From Roseiarcus sp963767245 (GTDB taxonomy: Bacteria > Pseudomonadota > Alphaproteobacteria > Rhizobiales > Beijerinckiaceae): a DNA stretch of 64,000 nucleotides. Below, piece after piece: positions 35,008-43,599 of the stretch (position 1 is its first letter; each line of letters opens with the position of its first letter). The DNA is taken from assembly GCA_963767245.1 (NCBI GenBank), contig CAVYDG010000015.1, positions 1-64,000 on the forward strand. The letters run 5' to 3'. Under the pieces are notes generated by a model. The model ran no database searches. It was not told where the DNA came from and worked only from the letters and a program-made list of their open reading frames with translations. The position numbers were made by a program, and so were the translations under genes.

Positions 35008-35445
35008 ATGGCGAAAGTGTACAGTTCGGCGGTGATTCCGGCGCCGGCAAATGCAGTCTGGACTGTCGTTCGCGACTTCAACGCTTTGCCCAAATGGACC
35101 CCGTTCGTGGCGGAAAGCCGCATCGAGCAGAACAGACCGTCCGACCAGATCGGCTGCATCCGCAATTTCACTCTCAAGGATGGCGGCCGAATTCGCGAAC
35201 GCCTGCTTGCGCTTTCCGACTACGAAATGACGTTCGAGTATTCGATCCTCGAAAGCCCGATGGGGGTCGAGAACTATATCTCGAACTTTCGCCTTATCCC
35301 GATCACCGATGTCGGTCATACGTTCGCGGAATGGACCGCGGAGTTCGACGCGGCCCCGGAAAAGGAGGACGGGCTCGTCCAGTCGATCGGCGCGAATGTG
35401 TTCGCGGCTGGTCTCAGCACCTTGAAGGCTCGCTTCGCGCGCTGA
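35008..35445 (+). CDS. SRPBCC-family protein
   Basis: 145 residues; ATG 35008, 8 bp after the flotillin-like stop. Bet v1/polyketide-cyclase-like pattern: MAKVYSSAVIPAPANAVWTV VRDFNALPKWTPFV, RNFTLKDGGRIRERLLALSD, TFAEWTAEFDA and a long C-terminal helix. SRPBCC proteins bind hydrophobic ligands or act as cyclases or hydrolases. The next protein begins with a paralogous domain, a tandem duplication. Confidence 0.83.
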   Translation: MAKVYSSAVIPAPANAVWTVVRDFNALPKWTPFVAESRIEQNRPSDQIGCIRNFTLKDGGRIRERLLALSDYEMTFEYSILESPMGVENYISNFRLIPITDVGHTFAEWTAEFDAAPEKEDGLVQSIGANVFAAGLSTLKARFAR

Positions 35446-35446
35446 G

Positions 35447-36922
35447 ATGAAGGTCGATATCCGCCGTACGACCGTGATCGGTGCGCCTGTCGGCGAGCTT
35501 TGGTCGATCCTGCGCGACTTCAACAGTCATAGTCGTTGGCATCCCGCGGTCCAAACCAGCACGATCGAAGGCGGAGAAACCGGCGATCGGATCGGCGCTG
35601 TGCGGGACTTCAGGCTGACGGACGGATCGCGCATCCGCGAGCAGTTGCTCTATCTCTCCGACTCGAAACTAAGTTTCGGCTATTGCATCCTCGAGGCGCC
35701 TGCGCCGCTGCGCAACTACGTGGCGCATGTCCGGCTGAGGCCAGTCACGGGTGAGGACGCCTGCTTGTGGGAATGGCGCGCCTCGTTCGAGCCGTCCGCT
35801 GCCGAGCGAGATCGCCTGGCCCGTTTTGTGCGCGAGGATATCATCGAGGCGGGCTTCGCCGCGATGCGCGGTTTTCTGAGGGGAGAGCGTGGCGGTTCAG
35901 CCGCCGCCCGCGGGACGCCCCGAACAATCGCCGCGGGAGGGGGTGTCGACGGCGTCGAAATCGTGCTGACCCGCTACGGTGGCCCAGAGGTTCTTGAAGC
36001 GCGGAGGGTGCGGATTCGAGAGCCGGGCGCGGGTGAAGCGCGCATTCGGCAGTCCGCCGTCGGAGTCAATTTCATCGACGTCTATTGTCGCAGCGGCCGC
36101 TTCGATCTGGTCGCGCCTGGCGGTGTGCCGGGACTGGAGGCGGCGGGGGTCGTCGAAAGCGTCGGACCCAACGTCGCAAACGTCCGGCCCGGAGATCGCG
36201 TTGCTTACGCCTGCGCTCCCCCGGGGGCCTATGCTTCAATGCGCGCCATGCAGACGGATCTCCTGGTGCCCCTCCCGGGAATCATCAGCGACACCAGCGC
36301 CGCCGCGCTGCTGTTGAAGGGCGTGACCGCGGGTTTTCTTCTGCATGATGTCGCTCAGGTCAAGCCAGGGGCGCTCATTCTTATTCATGCTGCCGCTGGA
36401 GGCGTTGGACAAATTCTTTCGCGCTGGGCCAAGGCGCTTGGCGCCGTCGTGATCGGCGCCGCGTCAACGGAGGCGAAAGCCGAGGAAGCGCGCCGCGCCG
36501 GTTGTGACGCGGTTATTGTTTACGGCCGCGAGGATCTCTCGGCGGCTGTGATGCGCTTCACCTCGGGACGTGGGGTTGATATCGTGTATGACGCCGTTGG
36601 CAAGGAAACGTTCGGCCAATCGATTGGGTGTCTCGCTTCGCCCGGCCATCTCGTCAGTTTCGGCCAGGCTTCTGGCGATGTAGGCGTCCAGTCGATCGAT
36701 CGGCTCGCCAGCCGGTCGGTGACGCTCTCCCGCCCTAACTATGTTCACTACACGGACACGCCGGCGAAGATCCGGACCCAAAGCCAGCGGCTGTTCGCGG
36801 CGATTCGCGCGGGCGCTGTCATCGTCTCGCGACCGACGACTTTCGCTCTGGCGGACGCCGCCGCCGCCCACGCGGAACTCGAAAGCCGGCGCACAATGGG
36901 GTCGCTCGTTCTGATCCCATGA
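35447..36922 (+). CDS. SRPBCC domain fused to a quinone oxidoreductase-like MDR enzyme
   Basis: 491 residues. Residues 1-145 repeat the preceding SRPBCC domain (IGAPVGELWSILRDFNSHSR WHPAV, RDFRLTDGSRIREQLLYLSD). After a short linker, about 165-491 form a zinc-free medium-chain reductase: IVLTRYGGPEVLEARRV, GVNFIDVYCRSGRF, PGDRVAYA, nucleotide site IHAAAGGVGQILSRWAKALG and DIVYDAVGKETFGQS, close to NADPH:quinone oxidoreductase. The N-terminal pocket may deliver a hydrophobic intermediate to the reductase. Last gene of the operon; converges with the MocA-like gene 25 bp away. Confidence 0.88.
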   Translation: MKVDIRRTTVIGAPVGELWSILRDFNSHSRWHPAVQTSTIEGGETGDRIGAVRDFRLTDGSRIREQLLYLSDSKLSFGYCILEAPAPLRNYVAHVRLRPVTGEDACLWEWRASFEPSAAERDRLARFVREDIIEAGFAAMRGFLRGERGGSAAARGTPRTIAAGGGVDGVEIVLTRYGGPEVLEARRVRIREPGAGEARIRQSAVGVNFIDVYCRSGRFDLVAPGGVPGLEAAGVVESVGPNVANVRPGDRVAYACAPPGAYASMRAMQTDLLVPLPGIISDTSAAALLLKGVTAGFLLHDVAQVKPGALILIHAAAGGVGQILSRWAKALGAVVIGAASTEAKAEEARRAGCDAVIVYGREDLSAAVMRFTSGRGVDIVYDAVGKETFGQSIGCLASPGHLVSFGQASGDVGVQSIDRLASRSVTLSRPNYVHYTDTPAKIRTQSQRLFAAIRAGAVIVSRPTTFALADAAAAHAELESRRTMGSLVLIP

Positions 36923-36947
36923 GGTCCTCGTCGCTCGAGCCGACCCC

Positions 36948-38130
36948 TTACGCAGACCGCAAGGTAAAGTCCGGCAAGCGCAGGAGCGCGCCATCTTTCA
37001 TTGCCAATTCATGCGCCAGTATTCCGGCGCAAGTGATGTTCGCCGACAGGACGCTGTCCGGAAAGGGATTGCGGCCCGCGTGAAGCGCGGAGACGAATTC
37101 GTGGACGAGATGAGGGTGGGAACCGCCGTGGCCCTCAAGCGAGCCGGGGTCCGTGACAAGATGGGCGTGCGTCCCGTCCGGATCCGCTCCTTCACCGCGG
37201 GCGAGACTCTGATATTCCGGCAGATCCAAAAAGGTTTTGGTCGTGAAGTGACGAATGGGTTCAGGCAGGAGCTCGGCATAGTCCGGGACGGCGATATGTT
37301 GCGCGGTTTCAGCTTGGGCCCTTTTCGCCGTATGCAGGATGAGGCCTTCCCCCTCGATCAGCGGCCACTCGATCGATGACTTGCTGCCGAACACGTCGAA
37401 GCTCTCGCGGTATTGGCGCGCAGCGTCGAACAGACAACGGTAGACTCGAGCGACCACGTCCGAATTTTTGATCGATATGGGGCGGTCTCAATTGCGAAAG
37501 GCGAGCCGTATCGGGCGATGAGGTCATCGCGAATGCGGCCGGATCCGAAGCAGGAGACGGTTTCAGCCTCGCCGTCGAGGATCGAGAGGCAAGGCGCGAT
37601 GCAATGCGTCGCGTAGTACATCGGCGGCAACCCGGGCCATCCAACTGGCCAGCCGTCCATGTCCTGGTGGTGGCTTCCTTGCAGAAATTGAATCCGCCCT
37701 AGCCGTCCGCTGCGACTGAGCTCGCGTGCGTAAAGATATTCCCGTGAGTAGAGAACCGTCTCGGCCATCATGTATTTGAGCCCTGTCGCGCGCACGAGCG
37801 TGACAATCTGACGGCACTCGTCGACTGAGAGGGCCATCGGCACGGTGCACATAAGTGTTTGCCGGCTTTGAGCGCGGCGATCGTCATCCAACCGTGGTCG
37901 GCGAGGGGCGAGTTGATGTGGACGAAGTCGACTTGGCGATCAGCGAGCACGTCCTCGAAGCGCTCGTAGCGCCGTTCGACGGCAAATGCGTTCCCGACCG
38001 CATCGAGGGCGGCTTTAGACCTGCGACAGATCGCGTACATGTTGGTCAGGGGATGTCGCTTATAGATCGGGATGAACTGCGCCCCGAATCCAAGACCGAC
38101 AATGGCGACGTTGACTTTGTCTTTGCCCAT
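36948..38130 (-). pseudogene. Gfo/Idh/MocA-family oxidoreductase, two frameshifts
   Basis: Start ATG 38130: NVAIVGLGFGAQFIPIYKRH is the Rossmann nucleotide site; VDFVHINSPLADHGWMTIAA LKAGKH leads to CTVPMALSVDECRQIV in a second frame (one base missing near 37853), then PYRSK to VVARVYRCLFDAARQYRESF in a third (one base missing near 37470). Restored length is about 394 residues, normal for the family of NAD(P)-dependent sugar or inositol dehydrogenases. It stands alone on the minus strand. Two one-base losses in short runs again allow a sequencing explanation. Confidence 0.87.
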
Positions 38131-38520
38131 GACGAGGCGCCTTTCTTATCTCTCGTAACGTCCGCTTGACGTTAGCAACAATACTATTGCAGGCCAGTTT
38201 TCGCCGGTTTATCAATAGTGTACGGCTATGCAGCTAGGGCCTTCGGCGGCGTTCCAATCCACCCATCCATCCCAGACGGACGGTGTAAAAGATTGGCGAC
38301 CGAGACCCATCTCCGAGACCCATCTCGATGCGCACGCGCGTTGTGGAACGCCGACGCGCCCCCAAGTTTCCGGCAATGGAGGCCTACGCGAGGTGGCTTT
38401 GCGGCGACGCCGGTGCCGACGTGATCGCCTTCCCGGCGCGCGCCTGAGGCCGTTGGGCTAGGATAGTGCGAAGCGCCGCCCTCGTGGGGAGGACGGCGCC
38501 TCTGAGCCAACGAAAGCGAT
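38131..38520. other. intergenic region with a hairpin
   Basis: No gene. A 13-bp tandem direct repeat (CGAGACCCATCTC, about 38300-38330) and an imperfect hairpin (GCGCCGCCCTC 38473-38483 with GAGGACGGCGC 38489-38499, one mismatch, 5-nt loop) are present. The hairpin lies about 22 bp before the next ORF and has no T run, so it is not a standard terminator. Confidence 0.45.
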
Positions 38521-39408
38521 GTGAGCGCTTCGATGCCCGGGGACCGTCCTAGCAAAATTCTGCAACAAGCATGGTGGGGGCTTGAGCAGACGCTCGCTTG
38601 GATCGCCGGTCGGAGTCTCGATCGGGTCAATACGGCATACAAAGAGTGGCGTGACCGCTACTATGAATATCCGCAACTACCCGACTGGCGCAGCAAGCTT
38701 CCGCTGATCTGGGATTCGCGCAGTCCGGTCGACGAGCTGGACGGGGCGGCGCAAGCTCTTCGGCGAAAGTGCGAAAATGGCGCTCTTCACGGTACCGGCA
38801 GAGAAGGCGCCGGCGGGCCGCGCCGCGAGATTGCCCCGCTCCAGTGGCCCGATCTCATGCTGGTCGACATCGCCGGGGTGACTGGCGGCCCGCAACTCTA
38901 TGACAGAGGCGCCGACCCGCTTGCGACAATGAGCGGCAGGGCCGAGCCCCTCTTTCGCGACGTGCTCTTCAGCGTCGACGAGATCCTGACGGTGTTCCCC
39001 CTGAGCCTTGAGGCGAAGACGCCGGTAGAAACGGTCGAGCCCGCAGAAGTAGCCGAGCCCGCGAAGCTGGCCGGGCCCACGGAGATAGCCGAGCCTGCAA
39101 CACCGAAGGTCCTCGTGGAAGCGATCGAGCCCGTGGACGTAGCCAAGCCCGCGACGCCACCGGCCCAAACCAGGATGCAGCCGCCGCTATCGCAGTTGCT
39201 GGAAACCGCGGCAACTCTGCTGCACATCTACCCCAAAGGGCGCGGGTCCGACAATTATAACGTCATGCTGGACAAGCTCGCAGGATACCACCTTATCGTC
39301 GGGCGCAGCACCTTAGTGCGAGCCCTCCGAATGCTTGGGCCAAACTGGCGGCTTGAACCACATTACCTCCGAATGCTTGGGCCGGACTGGCAGCCTGAAC
39401 CACATTAA
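38521..39408 (+). CDS. hypothetical protein with Pro/Ala/Glu repeat linker and duplicated C-terminus
   Basis: 295 residues if it starts at GTG 38521 (ATG 38533 is an alternative). No family recognised. The N-terminal part (WWGLEQTLAWIAGRSLDRVN, YKEWRDRYYEYPQLPDW) looks like a real fold. Residues about 165-220 are a degenerate EPAxVAEPAxLA repeat, probably an extended linker. A C-terminal region (LLETAATLLHIYPKGRGSDN) ends in two copies of LRMLGP-W-EPH caused by a 42-bp tandem DNA duplication. It precedes the replication-type genes. Confidence 0.55.
   Translation: MSASMPGDRPSKILQQAWWGLEQTLAWIAGRSLDRVNTAYKEWRDRYYEYPQLPDWRSKLPLIWDSRSPVDELDGAAQALRRKCENGALHGTGREGAGGPRREIAPLQWPDLMLVDIAGVTGGPQLYDRGADPLATMSGRAEPLFRDVLFSVDEILTVFPLSLEAKTPVETVEPAEVAEPAKLAGPTEIAEPATPKVLVEAIEPVDVAKPATPPAQTRMQPPLSQLLETAATLLHIYPKGRGSDNYNVMLDKLAGYHLIVGRSTLVRALRMLGPNWRLEPHYLRMLGPDWQPEPH
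39325..39408 (+). repeat. 42-bp tandem duplication at a gene end
   Basis: Unit 1 is 39325-39366, unit 2 is 39367-39408, both starting CTCCGAATGCTTGGGCC and ending AACCACATTA. Unit 1 ends in TAC (Tyr) and unit 2 in TAA (stop), so the duplication moved the stop by 14 codons. Confidence 0.85.
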
Positions 39409-39430
39409 ACCTGAGTCCATTTGAGCCATG

Positions 39431-39480
39431 GGACCTGTCTGGTCCTGTTTGGTCCTATTTGGTACTGTTTGGTACTGTAC
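39431..39480. repeat. five 10-bp phased direct repeats (iteron-like)
   Basis: Consecutive 10-mers GGGACCTGTC, TGGTCCTGTT, TGGTCCTATT, TGGTACTGTT, TGGTACTGTA; consensus TGGTMCTGTT. Spacing of exactly one helical turn places every copy on the same DNA face. It ends 51 bp before the excisionase-like HTH gene at 39531. It could be the operator array of that protein or a replication iteron set. Confidence 0.75.
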
Positions 39481-39530
39481 TTTAGCCTATCGCGGCCCCA
39501 TCATCGCGATAACTCGCGAATGAGGCCACG

Positions 39531-40040
39531 ATGCTGTCCCAAATAATGCGCGCCGTGCTGGTGACGGCCGCGCTCATCTTTGCAAGCGGCGTCAACGCTG
39601 CGCCCATCAACCCACAGATCCTGTCGCAGATCGCCGCTCTTATTGAGCAGCGCCGCCGCGACCCGCGCTTCGGCATGCGGCGCAAGGAGGCGATGGCGAT
39701 TTTCGGCATCGGCCTGACCCGGGTGATGACGCTCGAAGTTGACGGCGAGGTTGAGACTTATCTCGACGGCGCCAACCGGATGATCGCCGTCAACTCCGTC
39801 TACGTCCGCCAGATCGCGTTGTTGCTCCTAGCAAATCCGATCAGCGGCCCGGCGCCGAAAGCCCGCTTGCCGGCAAAACTCTACCAGCCGCGCCGTCTCG
39901 CGCCGCCAACCGAGGCGGACCTGGAGGCTCTTCGCAAAGGCAATGAGGGCCGCGCCCTCGCAGCAGCTCGCAAGCGCGAGGCGAAAGCCGCCCGCGTCTG
40001 TGACCGCGTCACCGATCGCGCGGCCCATGTCGGGGAATAA
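39531..40040 (+). CDS. excisionase-like HTH protein of a mobile element
   Basis: 169 residues from ATG 39531 (gagg 8 bp before). The core RRKEAMAIFGIGLTRVMTLE then VDGEVETYLDGANRMIAVNS VYVRQI has the winged-HTH layout of MerR/excisionase (Xis)-like proteins: recognition helix, then a wing with a basic turn. The N-terminal 23 residues (IMRAVLVTAALIFASGVNA) look like a signal peptide, odd for a DNA-binding protein; an internal start is possible. The C-terminus is highly basic. It follows the 10-bp repeat array, a candidate binding site. Confidence 0.5.
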   Translation: MLSQIMRAVLVTAALIFASGVNAAPINPQILSQIAALIEQRRRDPRFGMRRKEAMAIFGIGLTRVMTLEVDGEVETYLDGANRMIAVNSVYVRQIALLLLANPISGPAPKARLPAKLYQPRRLAPPTEADLEALRKGNEGRALAAARKREAKAARVCDRVTDRAAHVGE

Positions 40041-40114
40041 GATCGAAGTCAATGAAAGGTAAAACATCACAGAGTAAAACTTAAATAAGAACGAAAATGA
40101 GAAAGGAAAGTAAA

Positions 40115-40876
40115 ATGGGAAAGATGAAAGGTAGTCAGTTTGCGCAATACGGCGCTGAGGGATCGAAGCGCCCCTTCCTCGGCGAGCCGCTCAAGTTCAC
40201 CAAGGGCGAGTGGCAGATAGGCGCCGACAAGGACCTGGTCTCGCCGGACAAGCGCTTCGTCCCCATCATGAAGACGCTGACCGCCGGCTGGTCCAAGTGG
40301 GTCGACGGCAAGCCGGTCGACGCCCGGATGGGTCTCGTCGCCGATGGAATCCGTCCGCTGCATCGCAGTGAGCTGGGCGACCTCAACAGCGAGACCTGGG
40401 AGGTCGACGAGAAGGGAAACCGCGTTGATCTGTGGCAGAGGACGGACTTGGTCGCGTTGGCCTCAGCGAGCGCGCCGCACGCTCTCTGTACCTTCTCCAC
40501 CTCCTCGGTGGGAGGGCTGGGCGCCATCCGCGACTTGTGCGAGGCGCACGCCCGGACCACCGAAGGCGTCGGGCAGTATCCGGTCGTGACGCTCAACTCG
40601 GACTCCTACCTGCACAAGATCAAGTCGATCGGCCACGTCCACGTCCCGATCTTCAACATCGTCGATTGCGTCGAGGCCGAGCCGTTCGACGCTATCGTCG
40701 CTGGGACGCGCGGCGGCGCAGGCTTTATGCCGGCGAGCGCGGCGCCTCTCGCCATCGCCGACGACAGCGGCCCGATCCCCGGCGGCCTCGACCTCTGGAA
40801 TGACAACGGCGCGCCGCCTGCGCCGCCCGTCACCGAAGAGCCGGAGGGGCCGGGCGCCGACAACGTAATCCTCTGA
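40115..40876 (+). CDS. conserved mobile-element hypothetical protein
   Basis: 253 residues from ATG 40115 behind aaaggaaag (an ATG at 40097 would add six). GSQFAQYGAEG, LKFTKGEWQIGAD, WSKWVDGKPVDARMGLV, RSELGDLNSETWEVDEKGN, YTFS-like CTFSTSSVGGLGAIRDLCEA and VGQYPVVTLNSDSYLHKIKS match, from memory, a protein seen in alphaproteobacterial prophages and integrative elements next to prim-pol genes. The role is unknown; single-strand DNA handling is a guess. Acidic proline-rich C-terminus. Confidence 0.65.
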   Translation: MGKMKGSQFAQYGAEGSKRPFLGEPLKFTKGEWQIGADKDLVSPDKRFVPIMKTLTAGWSKWVDGKPVDARMGLVADGIRPLHRSELGDLNSETWEVDEKGNRVDLWQRTDLVALASASAPHALCTFSTSSVGGLGAIRDLCEAHARTTEGVGQYPVVTLNSDSYLHKIKSIGHVHVPIFNIVDCVEAEPFDAIVAGTRGGAGFMPASAAPLAIADDSGPIPGGLDLWNDNGAPPAPPVTEEPEGPGADNVIL

Positions 40877-40965
40877 AAACGAGCGCGGGTCCCGCCAGAG
40901 CCATCGGACGGGACCCGCATTCCAGACTTTCCCAAAGGCAAGGGTGAAATACCAAGGGTGAAGGC

Positions 40966-41316
40966 GTGGACGATCTAAACGGTATCAAAGACAAAAGCTT
41001 CGGGCAAGATCCGAAAGTCGTGTCCGAGACCTTCGCTGCCAAGACATTGCTGGTGCGCGAAGGCTTCCCCCGCATCGGGTGGAGGGCCGGCGAGCCGGTC
41101 ATCATCGACCAGGCCGACTTAGTCATTCGAATCCATCCTGTTCATTCTGTCACGAGCGCCGATCAGCGCGAGCGCGGGCACGTCCTCATCATCATTCACG
41201 CCCTCGAAGAGGCGCCGTCCTCATCCTCGCCGGCGGCAGTCGCGTCAGCGTCTGCGGCCTATGTCGAAGACGCCCTCGCCGCCGCGGCCGAGCTGCTCAA
41301 GGGCCGCGCGCCGTGA
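40966..41316 (+). CDS. hypothetical protein, 116 aa
   Basis: Starts at GTG 40966 (aagg just before) and is spaced for co-transcription with its neighbours. Acidic and alanine-rich; residues about 30-85 (GFPRIGWRAGEPVIIDQADL, RGHVLIIIHALEEAP) look like a compact fold, followed by an Ala/Ser linker and a terminal helix. No family recognised. Member of the replication/mobile-element block. Confidence 0.55.
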   Translation: MDDLNGIKDKSFGQDPKVVSETFAAKTLLVREGFPRIGWRAGEPVIIDQADLVIRIHPVHSVTSADQRERGHVLIIIHALEEAPSSSSPAAVASASAAYVEDALAAAAELLKGRAP

Positions 41317-41443
41317 GCCTGCAAAACCCGCACATGGCGGAATGCCCTCCGCCCACTTCCAGCAAAAGGTGGCCTTAGCCGGCCGAGTGTCAGCGGTAAA
41401 CTGCTCTTACAAGTATAGTTAAGTATAAAACAGGGCTATTCCC

Positions 41444-42463
41444 ATGACCGCTGACACGCGCCATGACCAGACCATCGGCGACGCTGACCTGCCCTCGACG
41501 CCGCTCGGCCATGCCCTGCGTTACGCCAGCGCCGGTATGCGCGTCTTTCCGGTCGGCGCCCGCAGCCATCCGCTGGTGCGCTGGAAAGAGGCCGCCACGA
41601 CCGATCCCGCGACGATCGAAGGCTGGTTTGCTCAGGCGCCCCACATCGGCCTCGGCTGGGCGATCCCCGATGGCATCGTGGCCGCGGACTTGGACGAAAA
41701 AAACGGCAAGCACGGCATTCGCGACTTCGAGCGTCTCGCCGGATGCGATCCCCGCGATGTCCTCACCCCACAGGCCACAACGCCCAGCGGCGGACTGCAC
41801 CTCATCTATGGGGCCGCCACGGCTTACAAGAACGCGGTGGCCATCAATGGGACCGGCATCGACACCCGCGCCCTCGGCGGCCTTATCGCATTGCCCTTGC
41901 CCGGCAATGGCCGGCAATGGCTGCGCCCCCTCATCGGCGCGGAAGCCGTTATGGCGACGCTCCTGCCAGCGCCGGCATGGCTCGATGTCGCGCTGAAAAC
42001 AACGCCGTCGACGCGCGCGCCGCTGATGCTGGCCCCGCGCACCGCGATCGCCCAGCCGACATCGGATCATTACGCGCAGAAGAAAGCGCTCGCCGAGCTT
42101 GAGCGCGCCTGCGCCAAGATCGTCACCGCGCAGTGCGGCGCCCAGGACGCCACCCGCCACGCGCAGTGCTTCTATATCGGTGGCCTGATCGGGCGCGGCG
42201 ATTTCTGCTACGAGGAGGCTCATGCGGCCCTGTTCGCCGCGGCGCAGGCTATGCCGGCCTATCGCGATCCGTGGACCTGCCTCGAATCCCGTGTCGCCCG
42301 CTCGATCGAAAGCGGCATGGCGGCCCCGCTGGCCCTTTCCAAGACTGAGGCGTGGGTGCGCAATTTCCGCGCCCGCATGAGCACGCGGCGGTCGGCGCCA
42401 GCCACTACGGCCACGCCAGTCACGCTGGTTGGTGCGCATATCTGGCGGAGGCGAAGCCCGTGA
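41444..42463 (+). CDS. bifunctional DNA primase/polymerase (prim-pol)
   Basis: 339 residues. N-terminal prim-pol domain (about 20-190): LRYASAGMRVFPVGARSHPL VRW, catalytic aspartates in GIVAADLDEKNGKHG (Asp 82, 84), TPSGGLHLIYG with the conserved His, and IDTRALGGLIALP. The rest (about 215-330) is a helical region often linking to a helicase partner. It would prime or copy DNA for a plasmid or integrative element. Its stop overlaps the GTG of the next gene, an ATPase, in the usual primase-helicase order. Confidence 0.85.
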   Translation: MTADTRHDQTIGDADLPSTPLGHALRYASAGMRVFPVGARSHPLVRWKEAATTDPATIEGWFAQAPHIGLGWAIPDGIVAADLDEKNGKHGIRDFERLAGCDPRDVLTPQATTPSGGLHLIYGAATAYKNAVAINGTGIDTRALGGLIALPLPGNGRQWLRPLIGAEAVMATLLPAPAWLDVALKTTPSTRAPLMLAPRTAIAQPTSDHYAQKKALAELERACAKIVTAQCGAQDATRHAQCFYIGGLIGRGDFCYEEAHAALFAAAQAMPAYRDPWTCLESRVARSIESGMAAPLALSKTEAWVRNFRARMSTRRSAPATTATPVTLVGAHIWRRRSP

Positions 42464-43599
42464 ACAATGAAGAATTCGCCGAGCCTGTACCGACTGTACC
42501 GTTGTACCAGAGTGAGCGTACCCCCTCCGCACGCGACGTCTTCTTGAAGCGCATTGATGAGCTTAAGCCGTTTGACGAGGCGGGCGCGCGGACGATCATC
42601 GCCCACGCCCTCAGGGCGAAGCTTTCGGACTTTGCGATCGAGACGCTGATCAAGCCCCTGGCCGATGCTCTCGGCGTGAACATTCCTGCGGCCAAGAAAT
42701 TCTGGAAGGACGCCGCGGGCACAGCTCGTGACACGGAGGTGGCGGAAGCCGTGAAGCGCGCCGCCGCAGAACAGGCCCGATTCGTACGCGAGGGCGCCGA
42801 GCAGCGTCAGCGTGAAACGACCGAAGAGCACGATCGGCTGTGGTCGTCATGCAAGACGATCGCTGAGAGCCCGACATTGCTCGAAGAGATGGAAAAGCTG
42901 GTTCGCGATCTCGGCATGGTCGGCGAGAGCGCGTCGATCCGCGGATCGTACATCGTCGCATCGAGCCGCCTCTGCCGTGGAGGCGCGTTGTGCCTCGCGC
43001 GGCGGGGCGCAGCGGCGGGCGGCAAGAATTATCTCATTCTCAAGACGCTCATGCTGATCCCCGACGACGCCGTCGTCCACATATCGAGCGGCAGTCCAAT
43101 GAGCCTGATCTATTACGGCGACGGCAACGAAAACGCGCTCGCGCACAAGGTGCTTTACATTCCCGAGGCCGCTGTTCTCGCCGAGCGCAACGGGGTTGAA
43201 AGCCCGCTCACCTTCATGTTGCGCACGTTGATCAGCGAAGGTCGCCTCGACCATCTGGTCACCGTGCCGCAGTCCAGCGGACTGCCAGTCGGCATGCACA
43301 TCAGGCGCAATGGTCCGGTGGTCGTCATCGTCACCAGCGCGCGCGACAACATCGAAGAAGAGATGATGACGCGGCTGGTGGTGCTGGACGCCGACGAAAC
43401 CGGAGACCAGACGAAAGGCGTGCTTGCCGGCGTCCTGAGAGACGACATCCAGAGCGTCAGCGATGAGCTCATTCGACCGTGGCTCGATTTTCAGCGATGG
43501 CTCGAAAAAGACGCTCCTTATGACGTCGTGGTTCCGTTCCGCGCCCCCGCCGCGAGGGCGTCACGCTGTTCGCCAAGGCCGACGGCAAGCTTGGCTTGA
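42460..43599 (+). CDS. P-loop ATPase of a prim-pol module, apparently truncated
   Basis: 379 residues from GTG 42460 (GTGA overlap); the longer frame from 42352 is a shadow. The core LCLARRGAAAGGKNYLILKT carries a GxxxGGKN Walker A-like loop, then HISSGSPMSLIYYGDGNENA LAHKVLYIPEAAVL (Walker B-like region) and LISEGRLDHLVTVPQ. This is the helicase/ATPase type encoded after prim-pol in mobile elements. Homologues continue beyond WLDFQRWLEKDAPYDVVVPF with a further domain; here the frame soon turns to low-quality residues and stops, suggesting a deletion near 43540. Confidence 0.68.
   Translation: MNNEEFAEPVPTVPLYQSERTPSARDVFLKRIDELKPFDEAGARTIIAHALRAKLSDFAIETLIKPLADALGVNIPAAKKFWKDAAGTARDTEVAEAVKRAAAEQARFVREGAEQRQRETTEEHDRLWSSCKTIAESPTLLEEMEKLVRDLGMVGESASIRGSYIVASSRLCRGGALCLARRGAAAGGKNYLILKTLMLIPDDAVVHISSGSPMSLIYYGDGNENALAHKVLYIPEAAVLAERNGVESPLTFMLRTLISEGRLDHLVTVPQSSGLPVGMHIRRNGPVVVIVTSARDNIEEEMMTRLVVLDADETGDQTKGVLAGVLRDDIQSVSDELIRPWLDFQRWLEKDAPYDVVVPFRAPAARASRCSPRPTASLA

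Noticed and set aside
38473..38499. Hairpin as a rho-independent terminator
   Set aside because: No T run on either side and it lies just before a gene start; left as an unexplained hairpin.
39412..39490. 10-bp repeats as a CRISPR array
   Set aside because: Units are contiguous without spacers and too short.
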